Positions 1-10,114 of a stretch of 64,000 nt of DNA are shown piece after piece; positions within the stretch are counted from its first letter, which is position 1; each line of letters starts with the position of its first letter. The translations under genes were made by a program, and so were the position numbers. Location: assembly GCA_010015675.1 (NCBI GenBank), contig ML976979.1, positions 844,445 through 908,444 of the forward strand, written 5' to 3'. This DNA is from Byssothecium circinans. Lineage: Eukaryota > Ascomycota > Dothideomycetes > Pleosporales > Massarinaceae. Under the pieces are notes generated by a model that made no database searches, was not told the origin of the DNA, and was given only the letters and a program-made list of their open reading frames with translations.

Positions 1-367
1 GATAGCGGTCGTGACGACTATCCCGGCACATGGCCAAATCCAGTCCGTGGAGAAGGCTGGGCGCGGTTCTTTCGACACCAAGTTTTCATATCGCGACGGC
101 ATCGTGACCTGCACTCTTCGACCGTTGAGTATTGTTAAGAGGACGCTTGGAGAAAGACATTGAAATCGAAGGCCTTATGAAATTTTATAAAATCCTTCCA
201 TGAGCTATGACGTTGGAGGTAGGATTCAGTTGTTGCTGTTTCACTTGTCCGAGAAGAGTAAAAGCTGGTAAGCGAAAAGTGTAGCCAAGCTACGAGAGAC
301 GCATTCTATGACTTATTGAGCTTGACCTGCCTTCACCTTTCCATGCGCGTACTGCACATGAGGCATG
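1..367. other. Intergenic, no gene seen
   Basis: No reading frame here looks coding on either strand, and I see no RNA gene. It ends at the first base of the MITE-like element. A gene could run in from beyond the left edge. Confidence 0.5.
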
Positions 368-577
368 CACGCGGTTGAAAGAATTCCCCGCACACATACC
401 AAAGACCACCCACAATAACTAACACGTTAATTACTCTCCACTTTAACAAAATATAGAATTGTAAAGCTAGGCCTGCACTTTTACGTAGGAGTAAGAAGAG
501 GTTAAAAGGGCTTCGTTAGGTGTGGGTAAATATGAGCACAAGTTTTTTGGTGTGCGCCGAATTGTTTCAATCGCGTG
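368..577 (+). mobile_element. MITE-like element, copy 1 (210 bp)
   Basis: The segment starts with CACGCGGTTGAAAGAATTCC and ends with the near reverse complement of that start (TTGTTTCAATCGCGTG), giving terminal inverted repeats of about 28 bp. It has no coding capacity. A second copy of similar length lies at 3452-3655 in the opposite orientation. Blocks shared by both include ACAATAACTAACAC, TTAATTACTCTCC and AAGAGGTTAAAAGGGCTTCG. Non-autonomous DNA transposon (MITE) is the best label. I could not define a target-site duplication, so the superfamily stays open. Confidence 0.75.
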
Positions 578-1747
578 GTGTTTAGCGTCTCGCGTTCTAT
601 CATTCTATCGTGTCGTGTCTTAGTTGACGGCACCTACATCGACACGCTCTCTAATCAAAAGTCTCTCGAAGATTAGATAACAAGCATCTCCTGTACTTGT
701 GCAACATATGAACGAGCTTAGGGAGCACATGAGTAGAGCAAGAGATTCTGTCTTGAAATATTGAAGATGCTCCTCCTCATTTGATACGTCTTCCACGGCA
801 CTATTCGCATCAAATGCACTAGAAGGTAAGCTTGATGTTATTTGCCACCGCTGGCAGGGAGGACGGCCGACCCGCTCTGGCCACACCATTGTGCGAGAGG
901 CGTTGAAATTTTGGGCATCCATGAAGAGAGATGGCTTGAATTGGAGGCGGCCGGAGAATCCGTCGACGTGTGTTTAAACTGTAGCCACGGTCTCAAGAAC
1001 ACCTTCTCAACGACGGACTCGATACTGCCCCGTAGTGATCAGTTGTACCATTGCAGTGAGCGAAGAAATAGCCCAAGAGAAAGAATAAAGGGGGGTGTTG
1101 AGATTGGGAGGCAGGCGTGGGTTCGAAAGAGACAGGTTGAAGGTGGAGCGACGGAGCTGGGAATTACAAGAAAATCGACGAGTTTTATTTCGATGAGCGA
1201 ACGAAGTTAGGAAAAAGCTGAGATGGCAGGTCAACCACGGAAGATAGTGGGAGAAGAGAATGAAACTTTTAGTGGTGCTAGGAGACGACGTGCTTATGTA
1301 ATCAGTACCTGGTGTTTGCTCAGTTTGCATCGGATGACGTAGCGCGCTCCCCACTGCCCTGCTTGACCTCCCCAGCTTCAACAAGCTCATTCAGGGCAGA
1401 AGATGCCGCATTCCGTATCGCTTCCAAGCATCGAGATTCGCAATGCCACCATGACCCGGATTTTGGGAGCCAGCCCTATCTATGGAACGGCAACAAACGC
1501 CTTTCCATTGGTGGAGTCGTAGGAAGAGAAGGCTAGGCAGAGGTACAGAGGTCCATGTGTGCCGCAATGACGTTTGGAGGAGCCTCCGTGCGTACACCTG
1601 AGAAGCAACTCGTGCCTGTCGTTTCAAGGTCTACGAATACGTCATACGTCGCCTGTTTCCTACCGCGTAGAACTTAAGCTCCTTTGTCTGCACGTCTACT
1701 TCTCCAGACCCACTCACATCACGAACAACAAGTTACACTCAATAAAC
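578..1747. other. Intergenic upstream of the disordered-protein gene
   Basis: Several short open frames overlap on both strands, but none has recognisable protein features or splice logic. The last 100 bases before the ATG at 1748 are pyrimidine/ACA-rich, typical of a fungal leader. Confidence 0.45.
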
Positions 1748-2863
1748 ATGGAGACCATCAACAACGTCGTCAACTCTGCCAGCAAGGCCATCTGGGGTGA
1801 CCAGAACACGGCAACTACCACGGGCAATGAGACTGGCGGCAAGGAGCCTGTGTCGGGTCTGCAAGGCAAAGGCACGCCTACAGAGCCATATGATCAGGGC
1901 AACGCAGGTAAGTAGATCGGTTATATGGCGAGACGTTCCTGCTGAGGGTTGTCTCTCCGCGTCACTCGGCACATTCTGACTTGTTTACCTAAAGCGACAC
2001 CCAATGAGCCCGTTGGCAAGACCGACCCCTTCAACTCAACATCCACCACCAAGGCCGAAAATGACCTTCCCAAGCCCGCTTCCACCGAAACTCCCAAAAC
2101 TACGTCGACCGACCTCCCCATCCATACCAAGTCCGACGGGACCTCCAAGCCTCATATCCCAATAAATCCCACAAGCGCTGCCACGGGAGGAGAGCCCAAG
2201 CCACTCCAGAACACCGAGGGTACCGGCGTGACCGGGACTACCCAGAAGTTCGCACCCAAAGGCGGTGATGTCATTCCTTCCGAGTCCTCAAGCAACCCCG
2301 GCGCAGCTCCCGCCTCAGGCGCAGCTCCAACCACAAAGCAACAGGGCGCCGACCGACCTTCTGAGGGCCCGACCGACAAGAAAGAGGACAGCCCAGACGA
2401 CATCTTGAAGAAGCGAGACCCCAACGACCACTCCGGCGAGCCCATGAAGATGCACAATGGTCCTGACACAAAAGTGCCCACCACACAAGAGGAGCGCCGC
2501 GAGTCCAAGGTTGGCAATCCTGGTGGCCAGCACCACGGTGAAGAGCCCAAGGGTACCGGCGAGCAATGGACGAAGACGTCGGGTCTGCAGGCGGATGGCG
2601 GTGATTTCGACGCAACGAAGCCTGGTGCCGGCAAAGAAGCTGACCGTACGTTCACCAAGGCCGCTGGGACAGTTCAGAGTGTGTTGACTAGAGCTGATAT
2701 GATCACAGGTCTTCTTGAGGAGAAGGGCATCCACCGCGATGGCAAGGGCAACATGGATAGTACGCCTCCGGCTTCAACGGGTTCGGGCAGCGCGGACAAG
2801 GAGAAGGTGTCCAAGATGGAGAAGATCAAGGAGAAACTTCACATTGGCCACAAAGACAAATGA
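1748..2863 (+). CDS. Conserved disordered fungal protein (stress/LEA-like character), function unknown
   Basis: There are two exons, 1748-1907 and 1995-2863, joined across a GTAAGT...AAAG intron of 87 nt that keeps the frame and gives about 342 residues. The N terminus (METINNVVNSASKAIWG, then a segment with EPVSG and EPYDQGN) resembles a family I recall from many ascomycete genomes without assigned function. The rest is strongly hydrophilic, rich in P, T, G, K, E and S, with no hydrophobic core. It ends in a basic amphipathic tail (KIKEKLHIGHK). This composition suggests an intrinsically disordered, hydrophilin-like protein. That role is inference, not demonstrated by the sequence. The gene lies between two inverted MITE copies, each more than 500 bp from it. 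The start is chosen because it opens the conserved METINN segment directly after a typical leader. Confidence 0.8.
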
Positions 2864-3451
2864 GTTTGATAAGGCTGGTAGAGCTCATTAAGAATTCATG
2901 AGAAATGATTGGCGGCGGATGCCATTGCCGGATGGGAGCGGGATTCTTGTAACAATACTAAGGGGTTCACTCTTCGTACTTTGACTTAATAATATTATTG
3001 TACGTGACGTTTTTGGTGCCGACCGACCTTTCGTTTTTAATTATTCTTTGCTTGAAGCTTCCTCTAATTACTTGCAACGTGTACCATACAACGAACTAGA
3101 TGAGCATCGAAAGCGACGACATTTTGCAGTCAAGGATTGAAACCCTGTTAACTCGTCACTGAGAACGAAGAAACATCGAGATTGTGGCAGTCATGAGCTA
3201 GCTTCTTACGGTTAGTCTGGAGCGTGCAAGACACGTGCTTTAGATATCACCTTAGAGGGATCCTACCTTCTCGGAACAATTCATTATCAGCAATTTCTCA
3301 ATTTAAACCCATCTACAGCTAGTTGACAGCTTGTTTATAAGAGGTACACGTGGAGGAATTGAGCTTAAGGGAGGAACAACCCATTAACTGTGTGTTTTGA
3401 GAAGGCACGATCCCCGTAAGGCAGGCATTGTGCTCTAAGGTTCTTCCCAAT
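2864..3451. other. Intergenic, no gene seen
   Basis: Convergent region between the disordered-protein gene and the MITE copy downstream of the kinase gene. It is AT-rich in parts (about 2985-3075). No coding frame or RNA gene could be supported. Confidence 0.5.
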
Positions 3452-3655
3452 CACGCGATTAAAATAATTTGCCGCACACCAAAACACTTTAGCATATGTT
3501 TACCTATACCTAACGAAGCCCTTTTAACCTCTTCCTACTTCTACGTAAAAGAGTAGGCTTAGCTAAAGTTAAGGAGAGTAATTAATGTGTTAGTTATTGT
3601 AGGTAGTTTTTAGTGAGAGAGTATTATGTGTGCGGGGAATTCTTTCAACCGCGTG
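3452..3655 (-). mobile_element. MITE-like element, copy 2 (204 bp)
   Basis: Inverted and diverged copy of the element at 368-577. It begins CACGCGATTAAAATAATTTG and ends in TTCTTTCAACCGCGTG, so its terminal inverted repeats match those of copy 1. The middle differs by many substitutions and small indels (roughly three quarters identical by eye). It lies about 105 bp beyond the stop codon of the kinase gene and may contribute to that gene's 3' region. Confidence 0.75.
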
Positions 3656-3761
3656 ACACATAATACCGTGCATTATTACAAAGAGTGATAGAGACATTAC
3701 TAAATAATACATATGAGACTCTTGCCCTAGAAATCGTAGCTCCAAGGTTCCAATCAAAACC

Positions 3762-6386
3762 TTACTCGTCATCCGAAGTAGAAAAGTATTTTTCAGAAGA
3801 AACACAACATGTCCCATAGAACCTCATGCCTTCCTCTTCCTGACTGGATGCCGCAATAGACGCGACGACCGACGATGCAGTTAGACGGCATTGCGGGTTT
3901 TCTGAGAGCATTTCTTTGATCCAGCTAAGGGCCCGATTGTCATATACCCCACCTATCCTTTCTAGCTCCGCAATAAACTCTGACAAGGCATGCATGTTTG
4001 CGTAAATAAACGGGTGCTGGTTGCCATGCTGGCAAAAGAACTCCTCCATGAACTGAACAGTCTTACCCTTAAGAACAACAATCATCTCTGTAAAGATAAC
4101 ACCTAGGCTCCAGATATCGGACGATGTATTCTGAGGCTCACAGTGAGCCACTTCCGGTGCGCAGTATCTGGGGTTTATCGCGTGTTCCATGCGCGTTGTG
4201 GTACTGCCTAATGCATATGAGAAGTTGAAGGATAAGGAAAAATCCGTAAATAAGATATTCCCGCGATCTACAAGAATAGTGCGGTGGTTAATGTTATTGT
4301 GCCGTATGTTTTGCAAATGCAGGTAGTCAAGTGCACCGGCTAGGCAGCCAAAGAAGGTTCGCAGCTCGGGTCGATTGGAAACGGTGGCGTGCGACAAGTA
4401 GGCATCTAGGTCCATCTCGGGAACGGAAGACATTAGGTAAATATGTTCCGGGTCCGTATAGCTTTCAACAAATTCTGTAATGTGGTGGTGCTTTAGGCGC
4501 TTCAGAATTTCCATCTCGGCAGTGAACCGCTTTATGTCTTCCGTCCTTCGTTCCCTAATGGCGGCACTGCGACTCACTCCCTTCCTTACATACTTCTTGA
4601 AGCTGGTCAGACTACGAACTTCGTCTCCCTGTCTAAATCCGCCATTGCTCAGGATTTCCTTGGGTTCAAAAGAGGGAGATTCTCCTTCCTCGAAGTAATA
4701 ATTCTGCCCTCTCTCGCCCTTTTCCAAGGACTTTGTCAATACTATGCCTTGGGTTTTGACGAATAACGCTTTGGCATTTGGGAGTAAACAATCCGGAAGG
4801 TGGCGTTCAGTGACAGGGAACCAGTAATCTGAAAAGCCGATGTCGATGAGATCATCAAGGAGGTTCAAATGACCAATGGCCCTAAGAATAACATACGTCC
4901 GCGGCACCTTACTCCATTTCCAATTTGAACATTTCAGCAGCGTTGATACTTCGTTGATTTCAGAATCGGTGTACGGTTCCCGGTTATCCCGCTCCTTGGA
5001 GAAAAACGTGTTCAATGGGTTAGTTAACGACAGATGCGTAGTAATGTTCCTCAGTAAGGAATTGCCGCTGGACGGAGTTGAGAGATCCAAATCCTCGGAA
5101 AGCGTGCCCGCATCTTGTATAATTGCGAGATTCGAATCGGTGTCGTTGCAGATGGCGGTCTCATCAGTGCCGCAACGTGCATTTGGCATCGGAAACCCGA
5201 TATCACCCAATTTGCTGGTTTGATCCGAGATGTGATCATGTTGATTCTCCGCCTGACGGAGATAGTGATGGTAGGAGGAAGAATTGTGACTCGAAAGGTC
5301 AACAGGCACTCTAGCACAGCAGCAATTGGAGAGAATCGTGACCGAAAGCGTTTCGAGGACCTCGTCAATGGAAGGACGATCGTTAGGTTTATAGGAGAGC
5401 ATTTTTTTTATCAGCTTCGTAAGGGGATCGCCAAGACCAAATGCCGTCTCCACAGGCTGTAACCACAGGTTAACAGCTTGAAGGTTTTCATGGTATGACC
5501 ACTTTCTTTCACTCTGCGGGTTCAAGTGATCTTCGGGCGTGAGACTGGCTAGTCGGTAAGCCATCTCGAGGTATGTACATCCCAGCGTGAAAATGTCCTC
5601 TGATCGACCACATGTCCCCATCTCCGTCCTTTCCGGTGCGTGGTATTTTACGGTTGTTGTGTCTCCATTAGAAGTCGCACTATTGGCCAGTCCAGATATA
5701 TCTTTTGACCAGCCGAAGTCAGTCAGCCATAGTCCGTCCGCAGTTAGCAAGATCCGGGACGGTTTAAGGTCCCCATGCCGAATACCTTGATGATGTAGCC
5801 ACGCCACTGCTTCGGCAATACAGCCAAACGATATGCTCAGGCGCCTCAATGATAGGCCATGCAGAGTATCCAGCGAGCCCATGGAAGATTGCGCTGTCAA
5901 AACAATGAGCGACTCAATAGTTGCGTGCGCATCCTCCAGCGCTATCTTGTCAATGTCTTCAGCTCTCCCTAAATCTCTCAAGATATCAATCTCTTGCAGG
6001 AAAGCAGCGAGGTCACAATGCGCGACTGGCCAGATAAGTATTCCAAGTTCGTATATCCCTTTCTGACGGTGCACATAGGACCCGATGAGTTCAATGATGT
6101 GCTTATGTGGCTTCTCAGATATTCGGCCCAAGATTTTCCCTTCGTTCAGCTGCCGCTCGGTGAGTCGTCGAGTGTATGTTCGTTTCCATGCTACGGCAAT
6201 ACCATTGATATGCGTCTCGAAGACGATCCCTTCTCCGCCGCGGCCTAGAGGTCGTATCGGTTGGAAAGGCACAGGGTCCTTAAGGTCAAGAGTGACATGT
6301 CGGTCCCCAAATCTACGTTGCCAGGTTGCCCGTGCCTCTGCGCTAGCACTGTTTCCACCTTTTGAGGTTTCCACACTGAGAGGCAT
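3762..6386 (-). CDS. Tandem protein kinase-pseudokinase
   Basis: Single-exon gene of 874 residues holding two kinase-fold modules. The first (about residues 42-350) has a glycine loop GRGGEG at 48-53, the lysine of AVAWK at 68, a catalytic loop HGDLKP at 204-209 (Asp206, but Gly in place of the usual Arg), DFG at 223-225 and an APE-like HAPER near 249. It therefore looks catalytically competent as a non-RD Ser/Thr kinase. The second (about 580-850) keeps the fold motifs (YCAPE, SSDIWSLG) but has HNNIN at 696-700 in place of HRDLK and DFS at 715-717 in place of DFG, so it is probably a pseudokinase. The linker around 475-560 (YVILRAIGHLNLLDD... LPDCLLP) is a block that I recall preceding single fungal kinases of this kind, so a fusion of two genes is plausible. 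No transmembrane segment or signal peptide is seen. Substrate and pathway are unknown. Confidence 0.85.
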   Translation of the reverse strand: MPLSVETSKGGNSASAEARATWQRRFGDRHVTLDLKDPVPFQPIRPLGRGGEGIVFETHINGIAVAWKRTYTRRLTERQLNEGKILGRISEKPHKHIIELIGSYVHRQKGIYELGILIWPVAHCDLAAFLQEIDILRDLGRAEDIDKIALEDAHATIESLIVLTAQSSMGSLDTLHGLSLRRLSISFGCIAEAVAWLHHQGIRHGDLKPSRILLTADGLWLTDFGWSKDISGLANSATSNGDTTTVKYHAPERTEMGTCGRSEDIFTLGCTYLEMAYRLASLTPEDHLNPQSERKWSYHENLQAVNLWLQPVETAFGLGDPLTKLIKKMLSYKPNDRPSIDEVLETLSVTILSNCCCARVPVDLSSHNSSSYHHYLRQAENQHDHISDQTSKLGDIGFPMPNARCGTDETAICNDTDSNLAIIQDAGTLSEDLDLSTPSSGNSLLRNITTHLSLTNPLNTFFSKERDNREPYTDSEINEVSTLLKCSNWKWSKVPRTYVILRAIGHLNLLDDLIDIGFSDYWFPVTERHLPDCLLPNAKALFVKTQGIVLTKSLEKGERGQNYYFEEGESPSFEPKEILSNGGFRQGDEVRSLTSFKKYVRKGVSRSAAIRERRTEDIKRFTAEMEILKRLKHHHITEFVESYTDPEHIYLMSSVPEMDLDAYLSHATVSNRPELRTFFGCLAGALDYLHLQNIRHNNINHRTILVDRGNILFTDFSLSFNFSYALGSTTTRMEHAINPRYCAPEVAHCEPQNTSSDIWSLGVIFTEMIVVLKGKTVQFMEEFFCQHGNQHPFIYANMHALSEFIAELERIGGVYDNRALSWIKEMLSENPQCRLTASSVVASIAASSQEEEGMRFYGTCCVSSEKYFSTSDDE

Positions 6387-6408
6387 TGCTTTATATAGAG
6401 GTTGAACC

Positions 6409-6422
6409 GGGGGGGGGGGGGG
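6409..6422. repeat. Poly-G tract (G14)
   Basis: Fourteen consecutive G lie 23 bp upstream of the kinase start codon. Between them and the ATG is a TATATAAAG-like string on the coding strand. Such a tract is unstable in replication and error-prone in sequencing. Confidence 0.9.
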
Positions 6423-7664
6423 TCGAAGGAATAGAGTATGGGAAGCAGCCCAAACCCATTAGACTATGGAGGGAAACAGGAGCATGCTGGCTTCCTCAAC
6501 TGCAGCGAACATCATACTTAGCTATGGGGGTGACAAGCATGCAAAATGGGATGAGCAGAGATCACTAGACTTCCCCGAAAAGTGAGTTGTGAAAGCGTTG
6601 CCGCTCAAATGTGTTTAGAGCTGATTTCGCTTGGTTGTCCGGGGCACTGCGGCTGATTGCGCAGCTAAGAATGTGGCGCAATAAGGCAGATACTATGGTA
6701 GCTAAAAGGGGTAGGTACCATGGTATAGCATCCCCACGATGTTGACTCGCTGTCAACGTGTGGCATTTCTCATCCTCGGCGTGCCATGCCCGGCAGAAAT
6801 AATCTCTCATTTTACTTTCCAGGATCTTTTTCCTCACCGAGAAAACCTGCTAGCTATACTAGCGTTATGCCTAGAATGCGTCTTCTTCGCTGAGTGCATT
6901 CGCGCCTTTCTGCGTTCAGTGTCCATCTCATCGCTTTTACAATTGACTTCTTCACATGCCTTCATCGAGTATACATTCTAGCCTCTATGGAGGAAACCGA
7001 GGCACGTCTGCCGATCGCGTTGAAGCCTCGCAGCCGCAATATGCGATGTGGAAGTCGCAGACTGTGGAGAGCCGACGGCTACCCCGCTATCTCAACCCCA
7101 CAAACTCCCGTTCGGGGAACACGTCCGTCCACCAAGTGTAGTGTGTGGAGATACGGTTTTACACAGTATACGCTGACCAGGCGCCATACTGTGGGAATGC
7201 GAAATCTTAACGACGCGTAGGGCAGGATCAAGTTGACTAACCGCCATCAGCAAAGTGTCAAGCTAGCGCAATAAACTTCTAACCATCCCGCAACCTGATT
7301 CGTTGGCTATACTATCCTCATGACCTTTGCACTGCGCAAGCCCAGGTTGCACGCTCGATTCTCCATGTCCTTTAAAGGTAGGTCCCTTCTACTACTTCCG
7401 GACATATCCCCTGAAGATCATCGAATTCGACGGCTTCCAATAGGTCATGTTGATGTGCCTGCACCTTTGGAAAAAAGCAGTGTTAACTTTTCGTCCGATA
7501 CTTCATGGGTATATCTGCACCCACGGAGACTAGCGATGCTTACCTGTGTCTTCACCTCTGGCTGAGTTGATCACTAGGGCACTTTGACGTGGTTGCCGAG
7601 GCCGGTGTGCGAGACCGCACTTCCCCACAAGATCAAAGCTCGTGAAACTTTTACCGACTAGAGA
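6423..7664. other. Divergent intergenic region, kinase and carboxylesterase
   Basis: About 1.2 kb between two divergent genes. Short open frames exist but none shows conserved motifs. It should contain the upstream elements of both genes. The only element I can point to with confidence is the TATA box at 7665. Confidence 0.45.
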
Positions 7665-7672
7665 TATAAAAG
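7665..7672 (+). promoter_or_regulatory. TATA box of the carboxylesterase gene
   Basis: TATAAAAG lies 98 bp before the ATG at 7763 on the same strand, a normal distance for a TATA-driven, inducible fungal gene. Confidence 0.55.
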
Positions 7673-7762
7673 TCTTGGGCCCCACTGAATTGCACGGATC
7701 ATCGTCGCATAGGCAGTCAGTCAGGCGTTGCTTCGCCTGGAAGAACTGAGTGTTGATCGTCC

Positions 7763-9451
7763 ATGATGAAGGTCACCACCATCTTGTCACTCCTACCTCT
7801 CGCCTTTGCTGCCCCAGCTCAGGTCGACAAGAGGGCCGCACCAATCGTCATAGCACCCTCGCCAGCCGCGACAATCACCGGCAAGTCTCTTCAGAATGTA
7901 GAAACCTTCAATGGCATTCCCTTTGCTCAACCTCCCACTGGATCCCTTCGACTCAAGCCGCCACAACCCTTGGCCTCAGGCGTCGGCAACGTCGATGGAA
8001 CGCAGCTACCAAAAGCATGTCCTCAATTCTTCTTCAGCCTTGCCGAATCGGGCTTTCCTGCAAACGTGCTTGGAACCATCCTCAACACTCCTCTCTTCCA
8101 AGCTGCCACCAACGCGGGTGAAGACTGCCTGACTATCAATGTTCAGCGGCCAGCTGGTACCACTGCTTCTTCCAAGCTCCCCGTCTTGTTCTGGATCTTC
8201 GGTGGCGGTTTCGAGCTCGGATCCACGCAGATGTACGATGGCAGTGGGCTTGTTCGGGACTCAGTCGCCCAGGGCAAGCCTATAATTTTTGTAGCAGTCA
8301 ACTACCGTGTCGGTGGATTTGGGTTCCTCCCCGGCAAAGAGATCTTGAAAGATGGCTCGGCCAATCTCGGGCTTCTGGACCAACGCCTGGGTCTCCAATG
8401 GGTCGCCGACAACATCGCTGCTTTCGGTGGCGATCCCACCAAAGTTACCATCTGGGGTGAGAGTGCCGGGGCGATATCTGTACTCGACCAAATGACCCTC
8501 TATGAAGGTGACCACACCTACAAGGGCAAGCCTCTCTTCCGCGCCGGAATCATGAACTCTGGTTCCTTGGTGCCCGCCGACCCGGTTGACGGCACAAAAG
8601 GCCAAGCAGTCTACAATCAGGTCGTCTCGAAAGCCGGGTGCTCTTCAGCGGCCGACACGCTCGCCTGCTTACGTTCAGTGGACTACACGACCTACCTCAA
8701 CGCGGCGAACAGTGTACCAGGCATCCTATCCTACTCCACCGTCTCGCTCTCGTACCTCCCTCGCCCAGATGGTACCGTCTTAACACAATCCCCCGACCTG
8801 CTCATCACAGCCGGCAAATACGCAAAAGTGCCCTTCATCAACGGCAACCAAGAAGACGAGGGAACGCTTTTTGGCATCTTCACCCCGAACCTGACCACCA
8901 CAAACGACGTAGTCAAGTACATAAACACCATCTTCTTCCCCGACGCGTCCGCAACCACGATATCCAAGCTGGTGGACACATACCAAAACCGCATCGAAGA
9001 CGGCTCCCCGTTCCGCACCGGGCTGTTCAACAACTGGTACCCGCAATTTAAGCGCATCAGCGCCATCCTCGGCGATTTCACATTCACGCTCACGCGGCGC
9101 CTCTTCCTCGAGGCCGCCACGCAGGCGAACCCCGGCGTGAAGTCGTGGTCCTACATGGCGAACTACAACTACGGGACCCCCATCCTGGGGACCTTCCACG
9201 GCTCGGATCTGCTGCAGGTGTTCTACGGGATCCTGCCGAACAATGCGGCGCGGTCGATTCGCGGCTATTACTACAGTTTCGTGTATGATCTGGATCCGAA
9301 CTCGAATAATGACTTGGGCGACTGGCCGCAGTGGAGCGCCGCGAGGCAGTTGCTGACGTTTGGCGCGAATAGCAATTCTTTGCAGACGGATGATTTTCGG
9401 AGGGATAGTGCGGAGTTTATTAAGGCGAATGTGGCGGAGTTTTATATTTAA
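7763..9451 (+). CDS. Secreted type-B carboxylesterase/lipase
   Basis: Single-exon gene of 562 residues, the usual length for fungal carboxylesterases of the Candida rugosa lipase family (alpha/beta hydrolase, COesterase). A signal peptide covers about residues 1-18 (hydrophobic core, then AFAAPAQ), followed by a Lys-Arg pair at 23-24 that could be a Kex2 cleavage site. The catalytic triad is visible: Ser234 in GESAGA, Glu366 in EDEGTLFG and His479 in GTFHGSD. The oxyanion-hole motif FGGGFE and the family signature EDCLTINV are also present. It should hydrolyse esters outside the cell; whether triglycerides, sterol esters or small esters cannot be read from the sequence. The second Met (position 2) is an equally possible start. 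Codon usage is GC-rich like the neighbouring core genes. Confidence 0.93.
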   Translation: MMKVTTILSLLPLAFAAPAQVDKRAAPIVIAPSPAATITGKSLQNVETFNGIPFAQPPTGSLRLKPPQPLASGVGNVDGTQLPKACPQFFFSLAESGFPANVLGTILNTPLFQAATNAGEDCLTINVQRPAGTTASSKLPVLFWIFGGGFELGSTQMYDGSGLVRDSVAQGKPIIFVAVNYRVGGFGFLPGKEILKDGSANLGLLDQRLGLQWVADNIAAFGGDPTKVTIWGESAGAISVLDQMTLYEGDHTYKGKPLFRAGIMNSGSLVPADPVDGTKGQAVYNQVVSKAGCSSAADTLACLRSVDYTTYLNAANSVPGILSYSTVSLSYLPRPDGTVLTQSPDLLITAGKYAKVPFINGNQEDEGTLFGIFTPNLTTTNDVVKYINTIFFPDASATTISKLVDTYQNRIEDGSPFRTGLFNNWYPQFKRISAILGDFTFTLTRRLFLEAATQANPGVKSWSYMANYNYGTPILGTFHGSDLLQVFYGILPNNAARSIRGYYYSFVYDLDPNSNNDLGDWPQWSAARQLLTFGANSNSLQTDDFRRDSAEFIKANVAEFYI

Positions 9452-10114
9452 TGCCGTGGGGGTGTAGGTTGGTATTATCGGAGATGGGCGTTCAGATCCG
9501 ACCGAGGGTGAAAGAGCGCAGGATTGGAGTGTTTGGAAAGGGTATGAGGAACTTCGCGCCGCGTTGTGAGGATAACGAGAGCCGAGTGAGGCTGTGACGA
9601 TGTTGACTAAGTGATGAAAAGTAGTAAATTTTTCTTGTATATAGTTACTGCATTGAAGAATACGTAATGTATGGATTGAATACCTAGTTTTTCGAGAGTA
9701 ACAAGCAAGGGCGTGGAACTCGACTCTATAAGTACGTTGTACGGTACGGACGCATCTTCGTTCGGTAAGCTATGCGGAGATTGTGATCAGACCTCTTTCC
9801 CAACGTTTCGTTTCTGCGAGAGCCGGGACCATTTGCTTCAAAGCTGTATCGACGGATCGTCGAACGTACACTGCATACATAGTAAGTCCTCAGGACAAGA
9901 AGGCGATACAGTGACAGTGGTATATACAGCCGGTGCAAATGCAAATGCAAATGGTATCGCAAATCCCCTTCCCGCTCTATATGCAACAGCAACAACACGC
10001 CGTCTCTTCTCCCCACTAGTCTGCATCTATACCTCGTCCAAATTCCAAACCCAAACCCCTCAAATCGTTATTGCTGGCTCAGCATATGCTTAAACTTCTC
10101 AATCTGGCCTCTCA
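9452..10114. other. Convergent intergenic region
   Basis: Lies between the 3' ends of the carboxylesterase gene and RIB1. It includes a short GCAAAT triplicate near 9935-9952. No coding frame could be supported. Confidence 0.5.

Noticed and set aside
9713..10093. Open frame downstream of the carboxylesterase gene
   Set aside because: Runs through a GCAAAT simple repeat, no conserved features, and lies in a convergent 3' region.
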